From Lindgomyces ingoldianus (Eukaryota; Ascomycota; Dothideomycetes; Pleosporales; Lindgomycetaceae), in contig NW_022985162.1 of NCBI RefSeq assembly GCF_010093535.1, positions 1,296,966 to 1,311,494 on the forward strand: DNA of 14,529 bases, given 5' to 3'. This document shows positions 1-9,603 of this stretch, piece after piece. Under the pieces are notes generated by a model. It was not told the DNA's origin. It ran no database searches and saw only the letters and a program-made list of their open reading frames with translations. The stretch's first letter is position 1; every line of letters begins with the position of its first letter. The position numbers and the translations under genes were made by a program.

Positions 1-91
1 CTAATTAGCTTTTATTAAGCCTATTTAGTCTTATCTAAGACTAATTAGCTTTTATTAAGCCTATTTAGTCTTATCTAAGACTAATTAGCTT
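1..91. repeat. 40-bp tandem repeat, about 2.3 copies
   Basis: Positions 1-40 and 41-80 are identical 40-bp units and 81-91 starts a third. The array continues out of the window, so its size is unknown. It lies where the RNase H part of the minus-strand Gypsy polyprotein should continue: recognisable RNase H sequence stops near position 92 and the repeat translates to nothing from that family. The copies show no mutation between them, unlike everything around them, so the expansion is probably younger than the mutation of the element. An assembly artefact at a contig edge is possible. Confidence 0.9.
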
Positions 92-1320
92 AAAATGCTA
101 TAAATTACACCTTTTAAAGTGTTAACTTTTACTTTAGTTTTTCTATTAGCATTAAAATAAGCTAATATAAGAACTTTAAGAAATAAGTTTTAAAGCTTTT
201 AAAAAGCTACTTTACTTTTAAGACTAATATTAAGCTTTTAACTTTTTTCTTACTTTTACTTTTAACTACTTTTAACTATGTCTAGGCCTTTCTAAGTTAG
301 CTTAGTAAAAGGTAGAGTAATGAAAAAGAAGTTAGTAATAAACTACTTATAGTAGTTTATAAACTTTATAAAAACATAAATATTCTAAACAGTCTATAGC
401 ATTAGCTACTTTTAGATTATTTTAATTTTTAAAGAGTTAATTTTAACTTCTTTTAAGTAAACTATGTACTTTAAGTACTTAGTCTTTTATATATAAAATT
501 TACACTTACTAAGTTTTAAAAAAGCTTTACTTTATATAATCTCTATAGCACTTTTTAATATAAATAACTTGTTTCTTTTTTATGTTAGAATAGACTAGAA
601 TATTATTAAAGTATATAATACATATTACATTAACTAACTCTACTAGAGCCTAGTTAATATAAGCCTAGAAAGCTGTAAGAGCATTAGTAAGACTAAAAAG
701 TATAACTTAGTACTTAAAATAACTATATTAAGTCTAAAATGCTGTCTTTTACTTATTTTTTTTATAAATATATAATATATAGTACATATTATAAATATTT
801 AGCTTTATATACTACTTTGCTTTTCTAAGTCTCTTAAAAGATTTTAAGATAAGTAGTAGTAAGTAATAATTTTTTATTATAATTTAGTTTAAGCCTTTAT
901 AATTTATATAAAGCTTTTACTTTTTATTCTTCCTTTTTATAAATAAGATTAGAGCTTTTATAGAAGACTTAGACTTTTAAATTTACTCTTTTTATAAATA
1001 ATTATTAATATATTTATAAAAATGCTGTAACTTATACTCTAACAAGTTATATAGTAGCTAGTAAAAAGGCTTTATTCTTTTTTTTTTAGCTTAATAGCTA
1101 AATCCTGTAGGCTATATAGTAGTACTTTTAACATTTTATTAAACTTAACTATATTTACATATTTTTTATACTTTAGTCTTAACTTAAGCTTTACAGGTCT
1201 TAAAGAATCTTTAGTGTTATTAGATAGCACACTGCAGACATAGACATCTATATTAAGACTCTATATAGTTTGCTTAAACTCTGCTGCGTTTTCTAAGGCT
1301 ACTTTAGTATACTTTAGCAC
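92..1320 (-). pseudogene. Ty3/Gypsy pol relic (RT and start of RNase H), RIP-mutated
   Basis: Read on the minus strand, this is the reverse transcriptase and first part of RNase H of a fungal Gypsy retrotransposon. In order: the spacer before RT (about 1290-1100), RT entry at 1072 (KPFY, then LLYNLLEYKLQ), FIKRK and LYINYKGLN (family LFVKK and CVDYRGLN), KLNI at 805-797 (family KLDI, catalytic Asp now Asn), KTAF, LTNA, then YFNNILVYSN at 613-584 (family YLDDILVYSN, both Asp now Asn), LSKC, INYYK*FI, LTKLT, and the RNase H start near 200-92 (LILAYFNANRKTKVKVN). The frame holds from 1072 down to at least 584; a one-base slip lies in the A/T run at 1078-1090. Stops are TAA or TAG where the family has Gln or Trp. 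Integrase lies outside the window or is lost. The element is dead. Family assignment is firm; limits are approximate. Confidence 0.9.
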
Positions 1321-2265
1321 ACTATAGTTCTTTACACCTTTAAATAATATATGTTTTATATAAAAGTTTAGCTTTAAATTAAACTAATTAATTTAAGGTG
1401 AACTTAAATATATTAAAAGTATTTTTAAGTTTATTACTATAAATAGCACCTTATAAATCTAAACTTTTTTTTAGAAGTTTATAATTTTTATGTTTATAAC
1501 TATAAAGCTGTAAACAGTAATGTCTAATTTATTAGGTGTCTTTAGAAAAACACTTAGTAAGAGCTTAATTTTAAGATTCTACTTTTTAGCTATTATAGTA
1601 AATATGATGTTTAATTAAGCTTTTTTATTTACTATAGCCTAAAAGTCTTTTAATAACTCTATGCTTACTATTACTAATAATAAAGTTATCTTTTTTAAGT
1701 ATAATAAGTTTTAAAGGCTTTTAAGCTTCTTTTTATTACTTTTTAAGGTAATACAAGCTAAAAGAAAGAAGCTTATTTTTATTTTTATTCTTTATAAAAT
1801 AATCTAGGGAAATATAACTTAGCTACTTATAATTTTAGCAAGTAACTTTTATTTTATTAAATTTTTACTTTTTTTTATAGCTTTTTTATAGCTTTTAGGC
1901 TTTATTTTATTTTTTTAAGCTTTTTTAAGTCTTTATTAGCTAAAAGTAAGGTAAAACGCTTTTATATTCTTTTTTTTTTTACTTTAGCTCTTTTCTCTTC
2001 TACAGGCAGCAGTAGAATATATTACTCTACTTCTTTACTTAAGCTAGTGTTTTTTGCTTACTCTATAAAATATATATTAAATTACACTTAATCTTATTAC
2101 ATAGTGTGCTACTAAAGTCTACTATTATTTTATTTAAGCTTTTTTTATTAACTTTAGACTATAATAGCCTAAAGTAGGCTAGAAGTTTAGTTAAAAACTA
2201 GTTAAGTTATTATTTATAGTTTTTTATAGCATTATAAGCTACTTTTTTTTATTTTACTAAAGTAC
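1321..2265 (-). pseudogene. Probable gag/protease part of the minus-strand Gypsy relic
   Basis: This stretch lies between the RT relic and the left LTR, where gag and protease of a minus-strand Gypsy element belong. It is extremely AT-rich with long T runs. A weak trace on the minus strand near 2200-2120 reads FLTKLLAYFRLL followed by a Ser/Asn/Lys-rich stretch, resembling the capsid part of fungal Gypsy gag, but I could not find a zinc knuckle or the protease DSGA motif. The call rests mainly on position. If the region belongs to another insertion, the left LTR at 2266 need not be the 5' LTR of this element. Mutation here is heavier than in that LTR. Confidence 0.4.
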
Positions 2266-2851
2266 TGTTACAATCCTTGCTTCGGGAAGCACTCGGGTCA
2301 ATGTTGTTCCTTAGGGTAGGACGGAGGGTAGGGGCCGACGGCAGGGTGTACAGTCCTACGTAATGGCTAATAGGCTAATAGAGTAGGGTAGAGAGACTAG
2401 ATTATGGTTTGTCCCTATAGCAGCAGTATAGTAGCCAGGTTAAACAGTCCTGTTAGACAGAATTAGAGGTATATATATTGCAAGATATACAGATAGTATT
2501 ACAGCTTTTTAGAAAGCTAAAATGCTACTTAGTTTATGTAAAGAATAAACTAAACATTAAACACACCTTTTAAAGGTTATTTAAGGCTAGAACTATATAC
2601 ATATGTAATAGTGCTAAGAATAAGTTAAGTAAGTTTATATAAGTCTGCTAAGTGCAACTTTATAAACTCTCTTAAACTTGTTCTATCCTTCTAGCTTACC
2701 TTTCTATTAGATAATGCATTCCTTTATAATTATAGGCAGCTGTGCTGCTTCTGCGTCCTCTAATTAGTCTATAAACAAGGTCTGCTCTAACCTAGCTAGA
2801 TTATAGAGCACTTTAGGTAGAGTTATGTTAGTCTAACTATAGACTGTAACA
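2266..2851 (-). mobile_element. Gypsy LTR, minus orientation (left arm of inverted pair)
   Basis: This 586-bp block is the inverted counterpart of 3597-4183. Read on the minus strand it begins TGTTACAGTC at 2851 and ends GGATTGTAACA at 2266, the TG...CA ends with a short TGTTA/TAACA inversion expected of an LTR. In this orientation it would be the 5' LTR of the minus-strand Gypsy relic to its left. The bases beyond the two ends show no matching 5-bp target duplication, so a solo LTR is not supported. The outer ~100 bp (2266-2370) is GC-rich and keeps CpA/TpG and CpG sites mutated in the partner. Confidence 0.8.
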
Positions 2852-3596
2852 CGCTGCCTCTTCTTCTTAGTAGTGTCCTTACTACTCTGCTTACACAACT
2901 GCGTTAGTAAAAGTTTATTTATAAAGTAGGTGCTTACTTACTAAAAGGTGTTTATAACATCTATCTTTTTTATGCTAAATAGCTTATTAGTCTTATTTAT
3001 CTTATTATCTTTACACTATCCTTTATTTTAATCCTTTTTATTAGACAAAGATGCAACTCTATAGCACTTACTAGTTATTAGAGTTATTTTATCTATTAAC
3101 TTTATTATTAAATAAGTGTGTAAAGTGTGTAAAAAAAATAGTAAATATAACACTTTTATTTATAACACTACATAGAACTAGTTAAAGAGAGAGAGAAAAA
3201 AGCTTCTTTAAGATGCTAAGGCAGTAAAGATTTATAAGTAAAACTTTTAAGATAAGTTAATTTATTATTTAAAGAAAATAGTAAAGGCAATAAAAAAGAA
3301 GTGTTCTAAATAAGATTATATCTAAAGATTACTAGACTTACTAGAGGGCTGCTGCGTGTAATATTTAAAGAAAAACTTCTCTTTTTTTAAATAAAATAAA
3401 AGCTTTTAAGGCTAAAGTAAAAAGTTATTTACCTCTTTAACTTTTCTTTACTAGCACTTATCTTTAAAGGCTGCTGCTATCTAGGAATAACATAGCTATT
3501 TCTTTTAAAGTAGGTGCCTTATTGCCTAGCTAGTTTCTTTTAGAAAAGTCTAGAGGTACTTTTACACTAGCTGCTGCACATTCTGCAGGTTCTTAG
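2852..3596. other. AT-rich spacer between the inverted LTRs
   Basis: A 745-bp stretch between the two LTRs with no recognised family. It has no inverted symmetry beyond the LTR arms, a short GA run at 3188-3198 and many T/A runs. A plus-strand frame around 3215-3370 reads like a mutated protein (Lys-rich, ending LLDLLEGCCV) with the usual TAA/TAG stops, but I cannot assign it. The spacer may be older host-side DNA into which the two elements inserted, or the remnant of a further element. Confidence 0.5.
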
Positions 3597-4183
3597 TGTT
3601 ACAGTCTATAGTTAGACTAACGTAACTCTACTACTAGTGCTCTATAATCTAGCTAGGTTAGGGCAGGGCTTGCTTACAGACTAATTAGAAGATACAGAAG
3701 CAGCGCAGCTGCCTGCAGTTATAGAAGAATGCATTATCTAATAAGAAGGAAGGCTGCGAATTTAACAAGTCTAAGAAAGTTTATAAAGCTGCACTTAGCA
3801 GGCTTGCATAAACTTATTTAACTTGTTTTTAGCACTCTTAGACATGTATATAGTTTAACCTTAAATAACCTTTTAAAAGGTGTGTTTAATGTTTAGTTTA
3901 TTTTTTACATAGACTAAGTAGCATTTTAGCTTTCTAAAGAGCTGCAATACTATCTGTATATCTTGCAACATATATACCTCTAATTTTGTCTAACAAGACT
4001 GTTTAACCTAGCTGCTATACTGCTATAATAGGGACAAACTATAATCTAGTCACTCTACTATACTTTATAGCCTAGTAGCTATTACGTAGGACCGTACACC
4101 TTACTGTTAGCCTCTACCCTCTGTTCTATATCCCTAGGAAATAACATTAACCTACGTGCTTCCTTAAAGTAAGGATTATAACA
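3597..4183 (+). mobile_element. Gypsy LTR, plus orientation (right arm of inverted pair)
   Basis: A 587-bp LTR starting TGTTACAGTC at 3597 and ending GGATTATAACA at 4183. It matches the reverse complement of 2266-2851 along its full length, with differences that are mainly C/T and G/A. A Gypsy gag frame begins 27 bp after its end, so it is best read as the 5' LTR of that element. The primer-binding region just after the LTR does not show a clean tRNA complement, probably because of mutation. No target duplication can be tested because the 3' LTR is absent from the window. Confidence 0.85.
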
Positions 4184-4209
4184 TTAAACACTAACTACCT
4201 CTAAAAAGT

Positions 4210-5800
4210 ATAACTACTTAACACAACTTAGATTCTAACATAGCCTATGCAGCCCTATTAGGATCTATAGAAGTTCTAACATAAAGTAAAGCTATCTTAG
4301 TAGAATAGATTAATATAATCTAGGATAACATTAAGAAACTCTAGTAGATTAGTAATAAAATTAATAAACTAGCAAACCTTTAAGAGAAAGTTAAGAACTT
4401 TTACTAGAAAGTAGTAAAATTTAACAACTTTTTATTACTAGTAAACCCTTAGCAACTTACTAGCCCTGCACACTAGATACATGCACTATAAGTAGAGCTA
4501 GCTAAACTCTAGAATATTTTTACTAAGAGAACAAGCATTATAGCTAAAAAGACTTTAAGATTAGCCTCTCTAAAGCCTTTTAAAGGATTGCTAAAGGACC
4601 TCTACCCCTTCTTTACTTAATGCTACTTTTATATGCAATACAACAAAGGGGCATTTTAGACTAATATAGAAATAATATCTTAGATAGGACTACACCTAGA
4701 AGGCTTTTCTATAATTTAGTTCTAGCTACATGTAGATAATTAGATAGACTTTAGAGCTAATAGCACTACACTAAACTCTAAGACTAAAGAAGTATTTAGT
4801 AGTGTTAAGGCTTTTAAAGAAGCCCTAACAGCTATCTATAGAACTATAGATAAACAGAAAATTACAGCTAACAAGTTAAACACCTTAAAGTAAGGAAAAG
4901 GCACAGCTTAGAATTACGTAGCGCGCTTTAAGAAGCAGCTAGCTATCTATAGCTAGACATATTAAAAAGCTCTATCCTAAATGTTTTATAACAGACTAAG
5001 TAACATAATTAAAGATAAATTTATGTATAATAATAAACTAACTACCTTTAAAAACTTTATTATATAAGTAATAACTTATAACAATAGACATAAAAAGTGT
5101 AAAAAAGAAAAGTAGTAAAAAAGAACTTCTTAGAAACTAAAGTTTATTCCTAGGAAAAAGAAGTCCTCTTAATATAATAAAAAGCTAATAGACCTTAGTC
5201 ACGCAAAACATATATAAAGCCTTTTTTTTAAAAGAAGCTAAGTTTCTAAACGTAATAGGCTGCCCTTAACTAAGGAATAAAAAAAGTAGTTAGAGGACAA
5301 GGCCTACCTAAACTATAGAAAAGTAGGACATTTCTACTAAAACTGCCTAGACTCTTAGGGGGAGGATAAAAATACTACTATAATAATAAAAGCTATTACT
5401 GCTAAATACAGCCTTATAGATAAGAAAATATTAGAAAGATTAAACAACAGACTCTACTAGCAATGTAAAGAAAACTATTCTTTAAAAAACTGCTTTAAAG
5501 TGTATTAAAAGGTAGTTATTAAAGACTTTTATAGCCTTAATTAAGTGTTGTAGAACCTTATAATTCTTAAAGGATATAGAGAAGAGACTTAAATCTAAGG
5601 ATACATTATAAATGTTAAAAAAAGAAAAAAATAGTTTCTTTTTTATAATTAAACTTTTAGCACTTTAGTAGAGGAGCTCTCTAAAAGATTCTAGAAATGT
5701 AAATGCTAAAAGTGCAGTTAATAGCATAACTACTTTAATAAATGCATAGTTACGCTTTACTAAGTAAACATTAGTAATAATTACCTTATATTTAACATAA
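4210..5800 (+). pseudogene. Ty3/Gypsy gag relic with unassigned Cys-rich tail
   Basis: Gag (capsid/nucleocapsid) of a Gypsy retrotransposon, in one frame from 4210 through at least 357 codons with only TAA/TAG interruptions. The likely start is 4210-4212, now ATA where an ATG would fit. Residues about 1-110 look coiled-coil-like. The capsid core begins near 4570 with LKPFKGLLKDLYPFFT, followed by a frame matching YVARFKKQLA (near 4920). The CCHC zinc knuckle is at 5305-5346: its first two Cys read Tyr (TAC, TAT), His and the last Cys survive, and the Gly before Lys is Arg. After the knuckle the same frame runs to about 5765 with clustered Cys (for example KCKC*KCS at 5697-5720) but shows no protease or RT. 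The pogo element at 5803 interrupts or follows it. Confidence 0.85.
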
Positions 5801-5802
5801 TA

Positions 5803-5866
5803 ACGTACCTAACAGGTTGGCCGGCCACACAGGTTGGCCGGCCACTTTTGCCAAGCCCCCACCAAA
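5803..5866 (+). repeat. Left TIR of pogo-like element, with 17-bp duplication
   Basis: The left terminal inverted repeat matches the right one at 6871-6917 except that a 17-bp unit, ACAGGTTGGCCGGCCAC, is present twice in tandem (5812-5828 and 5829-5845); the right end has it once. The unit contains the 8-bp palindrome GGCCGGCC. A TIR of pogo-type elements is where the transposase binds and cuts. Confidence 0.9.
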
Positions 5867-5883
5867 CTCTACCTATCTACATA

Positions 5884-6808
5884 ATGCCTTAACAACAACA
5901 CTAGATTAAATCTTCTAAAGAACGTTAGATACAGCTTGCTCTTTAGGCTCTTAAATAAGACTTAAAACTCTTCTTGCAACGCGCTGCAGCTATCTATAAT
6001 GTCTCTTACACAACACTAAGTAATTAACGCGCTAGACAGCCTTTATAAGCAGAATGCTAGCCTAAATTAAGGAATCTAACTAAGCTTAAAAAAAAAGTAG
6101 TTGTTAAGTATATACTTAAGCTTATTACGCGCAGATTTCCCTTTAGGCTTACAGCTGTAGCTAATATAGCTAATTCCTTGCCTGTAGAGCGCAATCTAGG
6201 CTAGGTTAGCTTAAACTAGACTAGTATGTAGGTTAAGCACTGCCTTAAGTTTACAATAAAGTTTAATTATAAGTATAATTATAAGAGAGTGCTTTATAAG
6301 GATCTAGAGGTTATCTAGAGCTAGTTTTACCTAGTAGCTAACATAAAAGCTAAGTATAGTATCTAAGATAAAGACAGGTATAACTTTAACAAGTTAAGCT
6401 TTATAATAGGCTAGATATTAACTAGAGCAGTTATTACAGCTTTAGAGAAATAAAAACAGCTAAAGGCAATACAGTAAGGTAATAAAAAGTAGACAATAGT
6501 TATCTAGAGCATTAACATAATAAAGTAGGCTATAAGATTATAAAGCTTTAAGTAGTAAATAAGCCTGCTACATAATGTAGATTGCATAAAAAAAAGCAGA
6601 TTTAGGCAGAAAAAACTTTAATAGTTAAGAATAGGGCTTATTTAACTGCTCTAAAGGAGTTTAGAGCGCGTAGTAATAGGAAGAAGCTAAAGACGCAGGT
6701 GCGCGCTAAAGGAGGTAAGCTAAGTTAAAGGCAATGCAGGCAGTGCAATTAGACTAGGCATAACTTGCGTACATGTAAGTAAGTAGTAGAAGTAGACTCT
6801 AAATAATA
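5884..6808 (+). pseudogene. Pogo-like transposase, internally deleted and RIP-mutated
   Basis: Transposase of the element at 5803, starting at ATG 5884, the same relative position as in its neighbours. The N-terminal helix-turn-helix (LALQALK-like start, then RAAAIYNVSYTTLSN) is very legible, followed by ITRRFPLRLTAVANIANSL and LVANIKAKYSI. The first catalytic Asp is Asn (YNFNKLSFIIG, codon 169, 6388-6390). After INIIK*AI near 6540 the sequence jumps to the C-terminal region: IVKNRAYLTALKEF-like at about 6610-6665 and an intact CCHC finger CRQCN*TRHNLRTC at 6738-6779. A one-base slip lies in the A run near 6590-6620. About 200 central residues are missing. The end is approximate. Confidence 0.88.
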
Positions 6809-6870
6809 TCTTGTGTTGTATTACTCTATACAGGGCCAAAGTGGGCTGTTTTGCGAGAGAATGGGGTGGT

Positions 6871-6917
6871 TTTAGTGGGGGCTTGGCAAAAGTGGCCGGC
6901 CAACCCGTTAGGTACGT
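6871..6917 (-). repeat. Right TIR of pogo-like element
   Basis: The reverse complement begins ACGTACCTAACGGG and then runs through the single GGTTGGCCGGCCAC unit and TTTTGCCAAGCCCCCAC, matching the left end. It is followed by TA at 6918-6919. CpA/TpG sites are intact here although the interior is heavily mutated. Confidence 0.9.
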
Positions 6918-6966
6918 TATAACATATAGCTAAAGTAAAATATAACATTATAGACAAAAAAGAGTA

Positions 6967-8212
6967 ACGTACTTCATAGGCGAGTTGCTTACACACCTGA
7001 GTTGCTTACTTTTGCTAAGACCCTACTACACTACTTTTTCTACACTAATGCATTCTTAACAACACTACTTAAATGTGTTAAAAGAATGTTAGATGTAGCT
7101 TACACTTTAAGCTTTTAAATAAAATATAACACTTTTTAACTAACATACTATAGCTATCTATAAGGTCTTTTAAAAGATAATAAGTAACTAACGCGCTAGA
7201 CAACCTTTCTAAGCTAATTATATAGCTAACTTATAAAAGCTAGATAATAATAAAAAGTAGGTAATTATTTAGCACATACTTAAGCTAAATACATAAGAAT
7301 TTCCCCCCTAGCTAGTAGCTGTAGCTAATATAGCTAATTCTTTACACACTAAGCATAATATAAGCTATGTTAGTATAAACTAGCCTAATATATTTATTAA
7401 GTGTTACTTAAAGCTTAAAGTAAAGTTTAAGTGTAAGTATAACTATAAAAAAGCTTTTTATAAAAATTTTATAGTAATTTAAAGCTAGTTTAACTTTATA
7501 AAAAATATTAAAGCTAAGTATAGCATTTAAAATAACAACATATATAACTTTAATAAGATAGAGTTTATAATAGGCTAAATATTTACTAGAGTAGTTGTTA
7601 TAAGTTTAGAGAGATAAGAATAGCTAAAAGCAGTCTAGCTAGGTAACTAGAAGTAGATAATAGCTATCTAAGGCATTAATGCTAAAGGGTAGGCTATTCT
7701 GCTTTTTATTATTTTTTAGAGTAGCAACTACTTTTTAAACTAGTATAAAAAAGAAAATTTACTTTAAAATTAAGTTATTATAATTTCTAAGTGCAGCTAG
7801 ACTACTAATTAGCTTAGTCTAGACTAGTTAAAGCACTTTAATGCGCATATAAAGAAGTGTACTGTTAGCAGCTACTGTCTGCTAGTTATTAATAGCTATA
7901 AGAGCTATAACTTACTTTATTTCTAGTAATACTATAAAGATAATAAAATTATTACTATTTATATACTTTTTTACTTATTACACCTTTTATAGCTACTTAA
8001 TGTAGGTTGTTTTACTCTTTTAAAAAAAGCATATAGGCGCTAAGCTAAAAACTTTATATGTAACTAAATTACTTATATTATAAAAATAAAGTTCTTACTA
8101 TGCTTTAAAGTAGCTTATAATGCTATAATTACTTTTAGTAATATCTAAGAAGAGTTCTAAGGCGCTAGATTAGTTTCTTTTAACCTATAATAAGTTATAA
8201 TAGGCCTTAATG
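6967..8212 (+). mobile_element. Second pogo-like element, right end missing
   Basis: The left terminus begins ACGTACTTCATAGGCGAGTTGC after a TA at 6965-6966 and matches the terminus at 8585 with transitions, so the two belong to one family, distinct from the 5803 family. The interior is a transposase frame up to about 8210. The last ~150 codons and the right TIR are absent: the sequence changes abruptly at 8213 into a hAT-like terminus. Only 47 bp separate it from the previous element. Confidence 0.85.
7048..8212 (+). pseudogene. Pogo-like transposase, all catalytic Asp changed to Asn
   Basis: A DDE transposase of the fungal pogo/Fot1 group, readable in a single frame of about 388 codons from ATG 7048 with no frameshift but roughly forty stops, all TAA or TAG. 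The catalytic positions are Asn: codon 169 (7552-7554, YNFNKIEFIIG), codon 282 (7891-7893, LLVINSYKSYN where the family has LDGHESHN) and codon 318 (7999-8001, LLNVGCF where the family has LQPLDVGCF). The 35 residues between the second and third fit a DD35D transposase. Downstream, FKVAYNAII and ARLVSFNL match FKAAFNAAI and AGLVPFNP. The protein stops at 8212 by truncation; the C-terminal finger is absent. Each substitution is a G-to-A or C-to-T change. Confidence 0.93.
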
Positions 8213-8582
8213 CAGGGTTGCCACTTTTTAGTAATAGTAATTACTTAGTAATTACTATAGTAATTACTATTACTAGAAGCGCCTAGTAATTGCTATAGTA
8301 ATTACTATTTTTCTAGTAATAGTAATTACTATTACTAGAGGTACGTAGTAATTACTATTTCTATAGATAAATATTTTATAGAAAAAGATTTTAAGTAGTA
8401 AAAGTAATAAGTATTATAATAGTATATAATAATTCTTATGTCTCTAGTAATATATAAAGCTTTTTTATTTAAAAAAAAACCTATATAAGCAAAAAAAAAA
8501 TTAACAAGTAATTACTATAATTTAAACAACTATAATATATATAATAATAATATATAATAACGCTATATAATACTATTTAACA
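8213..8582 (+). mobile_element. Probable hAT-type transposon terminus with palindromic subterminal repeats
   Basis: At 8213 the sequence reads CAGGGTTGCCAC, like the short terminal repeat of hAT elements (CAGGG-TG type). It is followed until about 8362 by many copies of the palindrome AGTAATTACT and half-copies (TAGTAATAG, TAATTGCTATAG), as expected of transposase-binding subterminal repeats. The rest to 8582 is low-complexity A/T. No matching CAACCCTG end or copy of the 8-bp candidate target duplication (8205-8212) is visible to the right, so only one end is present. A MITE-like satellite is an alternative. Confidence 0.4.
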
Positions 8583-8599
8583 TAACGTACTTCATGGGC

Positions 8600-8627
8600 G
8601 AGTTGCTCACACACCCGAGTCGCTCAC
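8600..8627 (+). repeat. 17-bp-spaced direct repeat in the pogo terminus
   Basis: GAGTTGCTCAC at 8600-8610 and GAGTCGCTCAC at 8617-8627 start 17 bp apart. The same pair is in the other arm (near 9642-9669, inverted) and, mutated, in the 6967 terminus. Confidence 0.85.
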
Positions 8628-8665
8628 TTTTGCCAAGACCCCACTAAACCACCCTTCCTACACTA

Positions 8666-9055
8666 ATGCATTCCCCACAACACTACTTAGACGCGCTAAA
8701 AGAACGTTAGATACAGCTTACGCTCTAAGCTTTTAAATAAGACATAAAACTCTTAAAAAAATGTGCTATAGCTATGTGCAGAGTCCTATAAAAGACAACA
8801 AATAACTACAGCGCTAGACAACCTTTACAAGCTAATTCTACAGCTAAATTACAGAGGCTAGGCAATAAAAAGGAGCAGGTAATTGTTAAGACTATACTTA
8901 AGCTATATGCGCAAGGAATTTCCCCTTAGATAGCATTTATAGCTAATATAGCTAATTCTTTGCGCGCTAAGCGTAATCTAGGCCATGTTCGCATAAACTG
9001 GCCTAGTACGTTTGTGAAGCGTTATTTAGAGCTTAAAGTGAAGTTTTAAGCGCAA
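8666..9055 (+). pseudogene. Transposase N-terminal fragment, left arm of the fold-back element
   Basis: The frame starts at ATG 8666 (MHSPQHYLDALKER) and encodes the N-terminal DNA-binding part of the pogo-like transposase, about 130 codons, to LKVKF near 9048. It then breaks at the arm junction. Conserved stretches include NSLRAKRNLGH and INWPSTFVKRYLEL. Stops are few (Gln codons at conserved positions now TAG/TAA). It cannot be catalytic, because no catalytic Asp is included. Confidence 0.85.
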
Positions 9056-9063
9056 GTATAGTT

Positions 9064-9603
9064 AAGAGATATCTAGCTAATTATAAACCCTGTCTTGCTA
9101 AAGTTGTACGTGTTATTATCCTAGATGCTATACTTAGCTTTAATATTCTCCACAAGGCTAAACCTGCCCTAAATTACCCCAGGACTCTCGCAGAGGGCTC
9201 TCTTATAGTTGTACTTACGCTTAAACGTTACTTTAAGCTCTAAATAACACTTCACAAACGTACTAGGCCAGTTTATGCAAACATGGCCTAGATTACGCTT
9301 AGCGCGCAAAGAATTAGCCATATTAGCCACAAATGCTATCTAAGGGGAAATTCCTCGCGCATATAGCTTAAGTATAGTCTTAACAATCACCTGCTCCTTT
9401 TTATTGCCTAGCCTCTGTAATTTAGCTGTAGAATTAGCTTGTAAAGGTTGTCTAGCGCTGTAGTTATTTGTTGTCTTTTATAGGACCCTGCACATAGCTA
9501 CAGCACATTTCTTTAAGAGTTTTATGTCTTATTTAAAAGCTTAGAGCGCAAGCTGTATCTAACATTCTTTTAGCGCGTCTAAGTAGTGTTGTGGGGAATG
9601 CAT
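9064..9603 (-). pseudogene. Transposase N-terminal fragment, right arm of the fold-back element
   Basis: Minus-strand frame from ATG 9603, about 180 codons, the best preserved pogo frame in the window with only a handful of stops. It includes VANMANSLRAKRNLGH, INWPSTFVKCYLELK, KYNYKRALCESPG, VENIKAKYSI and reaches the first catalytic region as YNFSKTGFII, where the Asp is Ser. It ends at the junction with the left arm near 9063. It holds the helix-turn-helix domain only, so if it were ever expressed it could bind termini but not cut. Confidence 0.87.

Larger units (their letters stand above)
5803..6917 (+). mobile_element. Internally deleted pogo/Fot1-like DNA transposon
   Basis: A 1115-bp Tc1/mariner-superfamily element. 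It has terminal inverted repeats beginning ACGTACCTAAC and is flanked by TA on both sides (5801-5802, 6918-6919), the target duplication of this superfamily. The interior encodes the first ~215 and last ~80 residues of a transposase; the middle with the second and third catalytic Asp is gone. The element could only have moved with transposase supplied from elsewhere. The termini are GC-rich and little mutated while the interior is riddled with stops. Confidence 0.9.

Noticed and set aside
2266..4183. One DNA transposon with ~590-bp terminal inverted repeats
   Set aside because: No target duplication flanks the block, both arms have LTR-type TG...CA ends, the arms are equal in length, and a Gypsy gag begins 27 bp outside the right arm.
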